A stretch of 6,250 nucleotides of DNA from an uncultured Chloroflexota bacterium (lineage in GTDB: Bacteria > Chloroflexota > Limnocylindria > Limnocylindrales > Limnocylindraceae): NCBI GenBank assembly GCA_903938075.1, contig CAJABS010000009.1:1-6250 (forward strand), in the 5' to 3' direction. Of the stretch, positions 1 to 5,642 are shown piece after piece; the first letter of the stretch is position 1, and each line of letters opens with the position of its first letter. Position numbers and translations under genes: made by a program. Below the pieces are notes generated by a model, which was not told the DNA's origin, did no database searches, and was given only the letters and a program-made list of their open reading frames with translations.

Positions 1-82
1 CACAGACCACGCAGATCTTCTCGGGGCGCTCGCTTGGTGGTCGATGCGGTTGCGTCGTTCGCACCCGCTTTCCGCCAGCCAC
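1..82 (-). CDS. DUF2256 family zinc-binding protein, N-terminal part (runs off left edge)
   Basis: Only the first 27 codons are in the window, read from a GTG at 82-80 toward base 1. The visible peptide is basic and proline-rich, and ends in PEKICVVC, a CxxC zinc-binding start at residues 24-27. DUF2256 proteins are small (typically about 50-90 residues) and open with a lysine-rich stretch, then a K-x-C-x-x-C-G-R segment, a WRKKW motif and a second pair of cysteines; only the first pair is visible here. The GTG shares one base with the photolyase stop (TAGTG), so the gene is probably translated by re-initiation from phr; a weak purine stretch (GGAAAAG) precedes it. A second GTG at codon 7 is an alternative start. 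DUF2256 genes are often found beside photolyase or cryptochrome genes, which supports the call. The biochemical role of the family is unknown to me. The main doubt is the short visible length. Confidence 0.68.
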   Translation of the reverse strand, partial: MAGGKRVRTTQPHRPPSERPEKICVVC

Positions 83-1563
83 TACTTTTCCGCGGTTGGC
101 TTTAGTGCAGCGCTGTACGCATCGAGCGTGCGCTGTCGTGCCTCGGCGTGATCAACGATCGGGTGCGGATAGTCGCGTCCAAGCTCCAGGCCTGCTGCAA
201 CGAGCGCCTTCTCATGTGCCCACGGCGCATGAATCGCTGGCGCACTCAGTGCAGTGAGTTCGGGCACCCAACGTCGTACATAGGATCCATCGGGATCAAA
301 GTTCCCCGCTTGTGTCACTGGATTGAAGATGCGGAAGTACGGCTGCGCATCAGTGCCACTCCCCGCGCACCACTGCCAACCACCGTTGTTCGCAGCAATG
401 TCGCCGTCTACGAGATGGCGAAGGAAGTGCGCCTCACCTTCGCGCCAATCGATCAGCAGGTCTTTCGTAAGGAATGATGCCGCGATCATGCGAGCGCGAT
501 TGTGCATGAAGCCTGTGGCTGCAAGTTGCCGCATCGCCGCATCAACAACCGGGTAGCCAGTTGCACCACTCTTCCACGCTTCAAGCAACGAGGAATCGGT
601 GCTCCACTTGATTGCGTCATAGCTTGGTCGCCACGCGCTGCGCGCCGCATGTGGTGCATGCCAGAGCACCTGGGTGTAGAAGTCGCGCCACGCAATCTGG
701 CTCACCCAGAGTCGTTCGCCGGATCGCTCCCCTTCGCGCTCTGGTGGAAGTGGGAGTTGTCGCGAAACAAGTTCGCGCGGAGAGAGGAGTCCGATGTGCA
801 GCGCCGCCGAGAGGTGACTCGTTCCAGCGGTATCAGCCAACGTGTTTCGGCGCTTCGCATACTCACCAACGGATTTTCGCCATGCATCGGCGTGTGCGCG
901 CGCGGCGCGTTCACCAGGTACGGGGAGTTGATCGATCTGCGCGGTTGGCACCGCGTGCGCATCGAGAAGCGCTTGATCAACGGTAGATGCTGGCGTTGGG
1001 GTTGGTAGTGGCGGGAGAGTCTTCGGTGCAGGTAGTGGCGTACTAGCATCAATCTGCTCGAGCCAGCGGCGGAAGTACGGGGTGTACACACCGTACGGTG
1101 TGCCACCACCGGTGAGCAGCTCCTCTGGCTCAACAACAACAAGTCCGCGCTTCGCGTGCACCTGCACGCCGAGTGGTGTGAGCAGTTCCGCAACGGAGCG
1201 ATCACGCTTTCGCGCAAATGGCGTGTGGTCGCGCGTCATGAAGAGATCGATGTCGCCGACACCGCCTGCGGCGCGTAGTTCGCCAATGAGTTGTGGGAGT
1301 GCGGTAGCGGCTGGACCCTGCAGCTCAATGAGATTCGAGCCGAGTGCGCGCAGGCTGGTGGCGAGTTCCGTGACGCTCTCGCGCAGAAACCAGGTGCGGT
1401 TGGCGCTGGCGCGGGGGCCAGCGACGAGGCCGGGCTCCCAGATGAAGATCGGGAGTAGGGGTGCGCCGCGCTCCTTGGCCGTAGCCGCCGCCGCCACAAG
1501 GGCGGGGTGGTCGGCAAGCCGGATGTCTCGTCGGAACCAGAGGAGCACTGGAGGGTGTGGCAT
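82..1563 (-). CDS. phr: Deoxyribodipyrimidine photo-lyase (class I CPD photolyase type)
   Basis: A 493-residue cytoplasmic flavoenzyme that uses blue/near-UV light to split cyclobutane pyrimidine dimers in DNA. The N-terminal alpha/beta antenna domain opens with VLLWFRRDIRLADHPAL (residues 6-22), the classic family start. A proline-rich linker (about 174-192) leads to the helical FAD domain. FAD-site signatures are TSHLSAALHIG (248-258), GYPVVDAAMRQL (336-347), MHNRARMI (353-360) and DGDIAANNGGWQW (386-398). By alignment from memory with the E. coli enzyme, the electron-transfer tryptophans are W320, W373 and W396, and the Asn next to flavin N5 is N392. The residue matching E. coli E274 appears to be Q289. 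Length is slightly above the E. coli enzyme (472), mainly in the linker. I chose the ATG at 1563 because homology begins there; an in-frame extension to 1662 has no family similarity and crosses the divergent gap. The antenna cofactor cannot be read from sequence, though a deazaflavin is possible since an F420-type enzyme lies nearby. A cryptochrome role is less likely. Confidence 0.95.
   Translation of the reverse strand: MPHPPVLLWFRRDIRLADHPALVAAAATAKERGAPLLPIFIWEPGLVAGPRASANRTWFLRESVTELATSLRALGSNLIELQGPAATALPQLIGELRAAGGVGDIDLFMTRDHTPFARKRDRSVAELLTPLGVQVHAKRGLVVVEPEELLTGGGTPYGVYTPYFRRWLEQIDASTPLPAPKTLPPLPTPTPASTVDQALLDAHAVPTAQIDQLPVPGERAARAHADAWRKSVGEYAKRRNTLADTAGTSHLSAALHIGLLSPRELVSRQLPLPPEREGERSGERLWVSQIAWRDFYTQVLWHAPHAARSAWRPSYDAIKWSTDSSLLEAWKSGATGYPVVDAAMRQLAATGFMHNRARMIAASFLTKDLLIDWREGEAHFLRHLVDGDIAANNGGWQWCAGSGTDAQPYFRIFNPVTQAGNFDPDGSYVRRWVPELTALSAPAIHAPWAHEKALVAAGLELGRDYPHPIVDHAEARQRTLDAYSAALKPTAEK
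1087..1102. repeat. Perfect 16-base palindrome inside phr
   Basis: CACACCGTACGGTGTG is self-complementary over all 16 bases. It lies in the photolyase gene over codons for the GTPYGVYTPYF region (residues 154-164), a conserved family stretch whose repeated Thr-Pro-Tyr partly explains it. Confidence 0.5.
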
Positions 1564-1613
1564 GGTCGCCAGATCATCGCACCTTGGCCGCGCCGCGGGG
1601 CACCCGATGGAGG

Positions 1614-1640
1614 CGGCGAGGGGGTACGATCCCCCCGCCG
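1614..1640. promoter_or_regulatory. GC-rich hairpin in the phr/purA divergent gap, with a TACGAT loop
   Basis: The arms 1614-1624 (CGGCGAGGGGG) and 1631-1640 (CCCCCCGCCG) pair over 10 base pairs with a single bulged A at 1619; the six-base loop is TACGAT (1625-1630). It lies in the 119 bp gap between the two divergent starts, 43 bases before purA. TACGAT resembles a GC-rich-organism -10 box, but I see no matching -35 box at proper spacing. The element could be an operator, an mRNA-leader hairpin for purA, or a barrier between the divergent promoters. The structure is seen directly; the role is inferred. Confidence 0.4.
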
Positions 1641-1674
1641 TGCGTTGCCCGGCAGCATTCATACAGCCGAGAGC

Positions 1675-1680
1675 GAGGGG
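1675..1680 (+). promoter_or_regulatory. Probable purA ribosome binding site
   Basis: The purine run GAGGGG, within AGCGAGGGG, ends two bases before the purA ATG at 1683. The spacing is short for a strong Shine-Dalgarno site, but the longer purine-rich stretch from 1669 can pair upstream. It supports the ATG at 1683 over any start further upstream. Confidence 0.45.
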
Positions 1681-1682
1681 CT

Positions 1683-2993
1683 ATGCCTGCGAGCGTGATC
1701 GTCGGACTCCAATGGGGCGACGAGGGGAAGGGGAAGACCACCGACTTCCTCGCCGAGCAGGTTTCGACGGTCGTTCGCTACCAGGGCGGCGATAACGCCG
1801 GCCACACCATCGTCATTGGCGACGACACCTTCAAGCTGCACCTAGTCCCCTCGGGCGTCCTCTACGGACACATCACCCCAATCATCGGACCAGGGGTGGT
1901 CGTCAACCCCGCCACGCTGATCCGAGAGTTTGATGGGCTGATCAGCCGCGGCATCGACATCTCAAAGGTGCGCGTGAGCCACGCCGCCCATCTGATCCTC
2001 CCGCATCACGTGGCACTCGACAAAGCCCGCGAGAGCGCGCTCGCCGGAGACAAGGTGGGCACCACGCAGCGTGGCATCGGCCCCGCCTATGAGGATCGCG
2101 CCGCTCGGCTCGGCCTCCGGGTAGAAGACCTCCTTGATCCAGCCTCAACGGCGGCGCGACTGGCGCGCGTGCTTCCAGAGAAGCGCGCACTCCTCGCTGC
2201 GCTTGGTGCCACCGACTATGCCGAGGCGGTGGACGCTGATGCCGTGGCCGCACTGATCGCCACTTGGGGCGAGCGCCTTCGACCACATATCGCCGACACC
2301 AACGACCTGGTCCAGCGCGCCTATGCTCGCAAAGAGCACCTCCTCTTCGAGGGCGCGCAGGGGGCGATGCTCGACCTTGATCACGGATCCTACCCTTTCG
2401 TCACCTCATCGCATCCAATCGCGGGTGGCGCCACCACTGGTGGTGGCATTGCCCCGCTGCAGATTGATGAGGTGATGGGTGTCATGAAGGCATACGCCAC
2501 ACGCGTAGGGTCTGGACCATTCGTCACCGAGCTCACCGACGCAATCGGCGAGCGGATTGCCGTTACCGGACACGAGGTTGGTACGACCACCGGTCGCCGT
2601 CGCCGTGTCGGCTGGAACGACGCTGTTCCCCTTCGTTATGCCGTTGAGTTGAACGGTGTCTCAAGCATCATGTTGAATAAGCTCGATGTGCTCTCGGGAA
2701 TCCCTGAGATTCTGCTCTGCGTTGCGTATGAGATCGATGGCAAGCGCGTTGACCGCTGGCCAACTTCGAGTGCTGAACTTGCACGTGCGAAGGCGATCTA
2801 CGAGAAGTTCCCTGGCTGGGAGGAGGAGATCACCAACGTCCGCGCCATGGCCGACCTCCCAGAGAACGCCCGTCGCTATGTCACGGCGCTCGAAGAGATT
2901 GCCGGCGCGCCGATCGTGCTCCTCTCCGTTGGCCCTGAGCGCACGCAAACGATTGAGCGTGCCTGGCGCCCGTTGCGCCACGCCAAGCGATGA
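1683..2993 (+). CDS. purA: Adenylosuccinate synthetase
   Basis: A 436-residue cytoplasmic enzyme joining IMP and aspartate with GTP to make adenylosuccinate, the first committed step from IMP to AMP. Length fits the usual 420-435 residues. Visible motifs: VGLQWGDEGKGK (7-18) with the catalytic Asp13; the NAGHT box (38-42) with the catalytic His41; the IMP-binding GTTQRGIGPAY (126-136); LFEGAQG (221-227); YPFVTSSHP (237-245); TTTGRRRRVGW (301-311) in the aspartate-binding region; and the guanine-specificity motif NKLD (332-335). The TSSHP box has His where most homologues I recall have Asn, and the usual Cys of RRCGW is Val; both are probably lineage variants. The ATG at 1683 is chosen because homology begins there and a purine-rich site precedes it. 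The stop overlaps the purB start by four bases (ATGA), so the two AMP-branch enzymes are very likely co-transcribed and translationally coupled. Confidence 0.97.
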   Translation: MPASVIVGLQWGDEGKGKTTDFLAEQVSTVVRYQGGDNAGHTIVIGDDTFKLHLVPSGVLYGHITPIIGPGVVVNPATLIREFDGLISRGIDISKVRVSHAAHLILPHHVALDKARESALAGDKVGTTQRGIGPAYEDRAARLGLRVEDLLDPASTAARLARVLPEKRALLAALGATDYAEAVDADAVAALIATWGERLRPHIADTNDLVQRAYARKEHLLFEGAQGAMLDLDHGSYPFVTSSHPIAGGATTGGGIAPLQIDEVMGVMKAYATRVGSGPFVTELTDAIGERIAVTGHEVGTTTGRRRRVGWNDAVPLRYAVELNGVSSIMLNKLDVLSGIPEILLCVAYEIDGKRVDRWPTSSAELARAKAIYEKFPGWEEEITNVRAMADLPENARRYVTALEEIAGAPIVLLSVGPERTQTIERAWRPLRHAKR

Positions 2994-4297
2994 TCCCCCG
3001 CTACGCCACGCCGTCGATGACGGCGATCTGGAACGATGAGGCGCGTTGGAGTGCGGCGCTGCAGGTCGAACTCGCAGTGCTGGACGCCCAGGCTGCAACG
3101 GGTGAAGTCCCAGCCGACGCCGTCGCAGTGATTCGTGCCAAGGCGAAGGTCGACGTCGCGCGGATTAACGAGCTAGAGCGCACTACCGATCACGATGTGG
3201 TTGCCTTCGTGAATCAGCTTGCAGAGAGTGTTGGCCCTGAGGGTCGCTGGATTCATCACGGCCTCACCAGTAGCGACGTTGTCGACACTGCACTCGCACT
3301 GCAGATGCGCGATGCCGCTGCCCTCATTGACGCAGGCCTCTCCGCACTGCTCGCAACGATCATCCGCCGCGCTCGCGAAGAGCGCGACACGATCGTCATT
3401 GGGCGCACGCACGGCATGCACGCAGAGCCAACCACCATGGGCGCCAAGATGGCGAACTGGGCCTTTGAAGTTGCACGGGCGCGTGAGCGCATCGCGCTTG
3501 CCGCCGCTGAAGCTGCGACGGGAAAGATCTCTGGTCCGGTTGGCACCTACAGCCAGATCAACCCTGAGATTGAGTGGGTCGCGCTAGCGGCGCTTGGCCT
3601 GCGCGCCGATCAGGCAAGCACACAAATCGTGCAGCGCGATCGCCACGCCGCCTTCGTTGCCGCGATCGCTATTGCTGGTGGCACGCTCGAACGAATCGCC
3701 ACCGAGATCCGCCACCTGCAGCGTTCCGAAGTGGATGAGATGCGTGAGCCATTCCGCACCGGTCAGGCTGGTAGCTCGGCGATGCCGCAGAAGCGCAATC
3801 CGATCAAGAGCGAGCGGATCGCAGGCCTCGCACGTCTACTGCGCGGCTACGCCGCTGCAGCAATGGAGAACCAGCCGCTCTGGCACGAGCGTGACATTAG
3901 CCACAGCTCTGCGGAGCGCATCCTGCTCCCTGACGCCACCTCGCTCCTCGCCTTCATGGTGGAGTCACTCAACGACGTGATTGATGGCGCAGAGATTCGC
4001 CGCGACCGCATGCAACAGAACCTCGACGAAGGGCTTGGGCTGCACGCCGCTTCACGACTTCTGATTGCGTTGATTGATAAGGGAGCGCAGCGCGATGCGG
4101 CGTATGCACTGGTGCAGACCGCCGCAGCGATCGCGCGCGAAGAGCGACGGCAGCTGCACGACGTGTGTGCGGCCACCACTGAGATCACCGCCGCGCTCAG
4201 CGGCGCGGAGCTACTTGCACTGTTCGATCACCGCGCGTCAACGGTTCATGCGGCGCTGCTCGTTGACCGACTCAGTCAACTAGAAACTCGGGGATAA
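2990..4297 (+). CDS. purB: Adenylosuccinate lyase
   Basis: A 435-residue member of the fumarase/aspartase superfamily, active as a tetramer. It releases fumarate from SAICAR in IMP synthesis and from adenylosuccinate to give AMP, the latter being the product of the upstream PurA. Motifs: N-terminal MIPRYATPSMTAIW (1-14), typical of the family; TTDHDVVAF (65-73) with His68; GLTSSDVVDT (91-100); GRTHGMHAEPTTMG (138-151) with the probable catalytic acid His141; and the superfamily signature GSSAMPQKRNP (261-271), whose flexible serine loop holds the catalytic base. WHERDISHSSAER (298-310) is also characteristic. The segment after NLDEGLG (344-350) reads LHAASRLL in place of the more usual SQR-containing helix, a modest divergence. 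The start ATG sits inside the purA stop (ATGA). No Shine-Dalgarno is obvious, consistent with coupling to purA. A terminator-like hairpin starts five bases after the stop. Length is normal (430-456). Confidence 0.97.
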   Translation: MIPRYATPSMTAIWNDEARWSAALQVELAVLDAQAATGEVPADAVAVIRAKAKVDVARINELERTTDHDVVAFVNQLAESVGPEGRWIHHGLTSSDVVDTALALQMRDAAALIDAGLSALLATIIRRAREERDTIVIGRTHGMHAEPTTMGAKMANWAFEVARARERIALAAAEAATGKISGPVGTYSQINPEIEWVALAALGLRADQASTQIVQRDRHAAFVAAIAIAGGTLERIATEIRHLQRSEVDEMREPFRTGQAGSSAMPQKRNPIKSERIAGLARLLRGYAAAAMENQPLWHERDISHSSAERILLPDATSLLAFMVESLNDVIDGAEIRRDRMQQNLDEGLGLHAASRLLIALIDKGAQRDAAYALVQTAAAIAREERRQLHDVCAATTEITAALSGAELLALFDHRASTVHAALLVDRLSQLETRG

Positions 4298-4302
4298 ATC
4301 GA

Positions 4303-4332
4303 ACGGCCGAGACCCCGAAGGGTCCCGGCCGT
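4303..4332. terminator. Convergent terminator hairpin between purB and the zinc-ribbon gene
   Basis: Arms 4303-4315 (ACGGCCGAGACCC) and 4320-4332 (GGGTCCCGGCCGT) form a 13-position stem with one A-C mismatch and a CGAA tetraloop (4316-4319). It lies five bases past the purB stop and 26 bases past the end of the convergent minus-strand gene. No long T-run follows on the plus strand (CCGGGTTGCTCT); reading the minus strand, TCGATTTATC follows, a weak T-tract. It probably ends transcription from both sides, perhaps more efficiently for the minus strand. Confidence 0.8.
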
Positions 4333-4358
4333 CCGGGTTGCTCTAAGAGCTGCTGGAC

Positions 4359-4721
4359 TCAGCGCGCTGGGCGTCGGGTCGAGAAGCAGTTGTCGCAGTA
4401 AACCGGCTTGCCGCTGGTTGGGAGGAAGGGGACCATGGTCTCCTTGCCGCAATCCGAGCAGGTTGCTGGGTGCAACTCGCGTGGTCCGCGAGGTGCGCGT
4501 GGGGCGCCGTAGCCGCCGGCGCTGTACGAGCTGCCACCGGTGTAGCCGCCGAAGCCGCCACCCGCTGAACCACCCTCGCGCTGCGCCTTGCGGGCATTGC
4601 GGCATGGTGTGCAGCGCTTTGGCTCCGTGAAGCCGCGCTCAGCGTAGAACTCCTGGTCCCGCGCTGTGAATACGAATTCCTGGCTGCAATCCATGCAGAC
4701 CAAGTTCTTGTCTGTGTACAT
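4359..4721 (-). CDS. Double zinc-ribbon protein (zf-trcl domain plus CxxC-x17-CxxC domain)
   Basis: A 120-residue soluble protein with two zinc-binding modules. The N-terminal ribbon (about 5-47) has C9-x2-C12 and C37-x2-C40 around EFVFTARDQEFYAERGF, the hallmark of the 'probable zinc-ribbon' family (Pfam zf-trcl). A Gly/Ser/Tyr-rich linker (about 49-73) and an Arg/Pro patch (74-81) follow. The C-terminal ribbon has C88-x2-C91, exactly 17 residues, then C109-x2-C112, matching the named CxxC-x17-CxxC family. Each module should bind one zinc ion. The basic, Gly-rich linker suggests nucleic-acid or ribosome contact, but no function is established that I know of. The ATG at 4721 is preferred over a GTG at 4730 because AGGAG lies eight bases before the ATG and overlaps the GTG itself. 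The gene stands alone on this strand, converging on purB and divergent from the aquaporin gene. A leader hairpin precedes its ribosome site. No signal peptide or membrane segment is seen. Confidence 0.88.
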   Translation of the reverse strand: MYTDKNLVCMDCSQEFVFTARDQEFYAERGFTEPKRCTPCRNARKAQREGGSAGGGFGGYTGGSSYSAGGYGAPRAPRGPRELHPATCSDCGKETMVPFLPTSGKPVYCDNCFSTRRPAR

Positions 4722-4729
4722 TCCGTTCA

Positions 4730-4734
4730 CTCCT
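4730..4734 (-). promoter_or_regulatory. Shine-Dalgarno AGGAG that decides the zinc-ribbon gene start
   Basis: On the minus strand AGGAG is followed by eight bases and then the ATG at 4721. Its last G is the first base of a possible GTG start at 4730, so that GTG cannot be served by it. This fixes the start as MYTDKN rather than MNGMYTDKN. Confidence 0.75.
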
Positions 4735-4740
4735 AGTGCT

Positions 4741-4776
4741 GGCTCGCCTCGTGGTCCGATGCTGGTCTCGCGAGCC
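4741..4776 (-). promoter_or_regulatory. Leader hairpin just upstream of the zinc-ribbon gene ribosome site
   Basis: A perfect seven-base inverted repeat, GGCTCGC (4741-4747) and GCGAGCC (4770-4776), encloses a 22-base loop. It ends six bases before the AGGAG of the minus-strand gene, so if transcribed it would form a stem in the 5' leader next to the ribosome site. It could modulate translation or be a protein-binding site on DNA. The inverted repeat is seen; the role is a guess. Confidence 0.35.
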
Positions 4777-4890
4777 CTGGATGGGAACGGTTGACTGATC
4801 TCGGTCGCGTGCGTGCGTGCTTATGTCCACCGAAGCCCGGGGGACCTCCGTAGCATACGGCATCGCGCTCATCTCTCATAGGGGCTGCCC

Positions 4891-4896
4891 TACAAT
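4891..4896 (+). promoter_or_regulatory. Candidate -10 box for the aquaporin operon
   Basis: TACAAT at 4891-4896 differs from the TATAAT consensus at one position and would place transcription start near 4903, giving a leader of about 47 bases before the ATG at 4950. There is no convincing -35 box 16-18 bases upstream, so this is only a candidate. Confidence 0.3.
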
Positions 4897-4935
4897 CAGT
4901 CGCAATGGGGTGCCGCCGGCCCCCCGAAGACTCGT

Positions 4936-4940
4936 GGAGG
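4936..4940 (+). promoter_or_regulatory. Shine-Dalgarno GGAGG of the aquaporin gene
   Basis: GGAGG lies nine bases before the ATG at 4950. It favours that start over an in-frame ATG at 4905, whose extra 15 residues are polar and charged and precede the normal family N-terminus. Confidence 0.75.
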
Positions 4941-4949
4941 TCCCTGCGA

Positions 4950-5642
4950 ATGCCCAGTCGAACCCTCGTCGCCGCCCTCGCCGCTGAGGTGATCGGCACC
5001 TTCCTCTTCTTCGTGGTCGGAGCAGGCGCGGTGATCATGGACGCCCAGACCGGCGGGGCGGTCGGCCTTATCGGGATCGCCCTCGCCCACGGCCTCGTTC
5101 TTGCCGCCCTTGGCACCGCCTTCGCCCCGATCAGTGGCGGGCAGTTCAACCCGGTGGTGACCGTGGCCCTCTGGTTGGTTGGCAAGGTCCGAACCATTGA
5201 GGGGATTCGCTACATCGTGGCCCAGCTGCTCGGCGCCGTCGCCGCCGGGTTCGCCCTCAAGCTCGCCTTTGGCGGCTTTGAGCCTGGTGACACCGCCTGG
5301 TCAGTTGCAGGCGGCGGAGCACCATTCGTTGCAGATGGCCTGACCCAGGTCACGGCGATCGCCGTCGAGGCGGTTCTCACTGCTGTGTTGGTCTACGCCG
5401 TCCTCCTGACCGCCGTTGATAAGCGCGCCCCACAGCTCGGTGCCCTCCTTATCGGCGGCGTGATCATCGCCGACATTATGGTGGGCGGGCCGCTCACTGG
5501 CGCGGCAATGAACCCGGCGCGCTGGTTCGGCCCAGCAATTGCGTTCGGTGACCTCTCGGGGGCCGTCGTCTACATCGTTGGTCCACTCATTGGGGCAGTG
5601 GTAGCGGCACTCTCCGTTCGCTACCTCTTCGCCGAGCGCTAA
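4950..5642 (+). CDS. Aquaporin / MIP-family channel with an NPV first motif
   Basis: A 230-residue inner-membrane channel for water or small uncharged solutes, expected to be a tetramer. Six membrane segments are visible at about 6-29, 37-60, 84-107, 131-155, 163-179 and 203-227, with two half-helix loops. The first loop is SGGQFNPVV (62-70), so the usual NPA is NPV (67-69); the second is AAMNPAR (185-191), with a normal NPA and the filter Arg191. Conserved glutamates E13 and E140 lie in helices 1 and 4. Aligning by eye to E. coli AqpZ, the other filter positions are His47, Ile176 and Ala185 instead of Phe, His and Thr, so this is not a classical AqpZ. The 230-residue length is closer to water channels than to the longer glycerol facilitators; the substrate is uncertain. 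Early codons look richer in GCC/CTC/ATC than later ones. The stop abuts the next ATG (TAAATG), implying an operon with the oxidoreductase gene. Confidence 0.93.
   Translation: MPSRTLVAALAAEVIGTFLFFVVGAGAVIMDAQTGGAVGLIGIALAHGLVLAALGTAFAPISGGQFNPVVTVALWLVGKVRTIEGIRYIVAQLLGAVAAGFALKLAFGGFEPGDTAWSVAGGGAPFVADGLTQVTAIAVEAVLTAVLVYAVLLTAVDKRAPQLGALLIGGVIIADIMVGGPLTGAAMNPARWFGPAIAFGDLSGAVVYIVGPLIGAVVAALSVRYLFAER

Noticed and set aside
1564..1662. N-terminal extension of the photolyase to an ATG at 1662
   Set aside because: The extra 33 residues show no family similarity, and homology starts exactly at the ATG at 1563; the extension would also run through the divergent gap hairpin.
1557..1682. N-terminal extension of PurA from 1557
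   Set aside because: The added residues are arginine-rich and unlike any PurA start, and they would overlap the photolyase start; the ATG at 1683 has a purine-rich site and begins the family sequence.
1082..1795. Long plus-strand open frame opposite phr (237 codons)
   Set aside because: Its Ser/Arg/Pro-rich translation is typical of an antisense shadow of a GC-rich gene, and it crosses the phr start, the gap and the purA start.
4301..4358. A small gene between purB and the zinc-ribbon gene
   Set aside because: The stretch is taken up by the terminator hairpin and has no start with a ribosome site.
4722..4730. GTG start at 4730 for the zinc-ribbon gene
   Set aside because: The AGGAG ribosome site overlaps this GTG; it is correctly spaced only for the ATG at 4721.
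4808..4820. Short GCGT tandem repeat in the divergent gap
   Set aside because: Only about three units in a GC-rich background; too short to call a functional repeat.
4791..4826. TTGACT (4791-4796) as a -35 box with TTATGT (4821-4826)
   Set aside because: The spacing is 24 bases, too long for a normal promoter, and no better -10 box lies at 16-18 bases.
4905..4949. ATG at 4905 as the aquaporin start
   Set aside because: It adds a charged, non-family segment that contains the GGAGG ribosome site used by the ATG at 4950.
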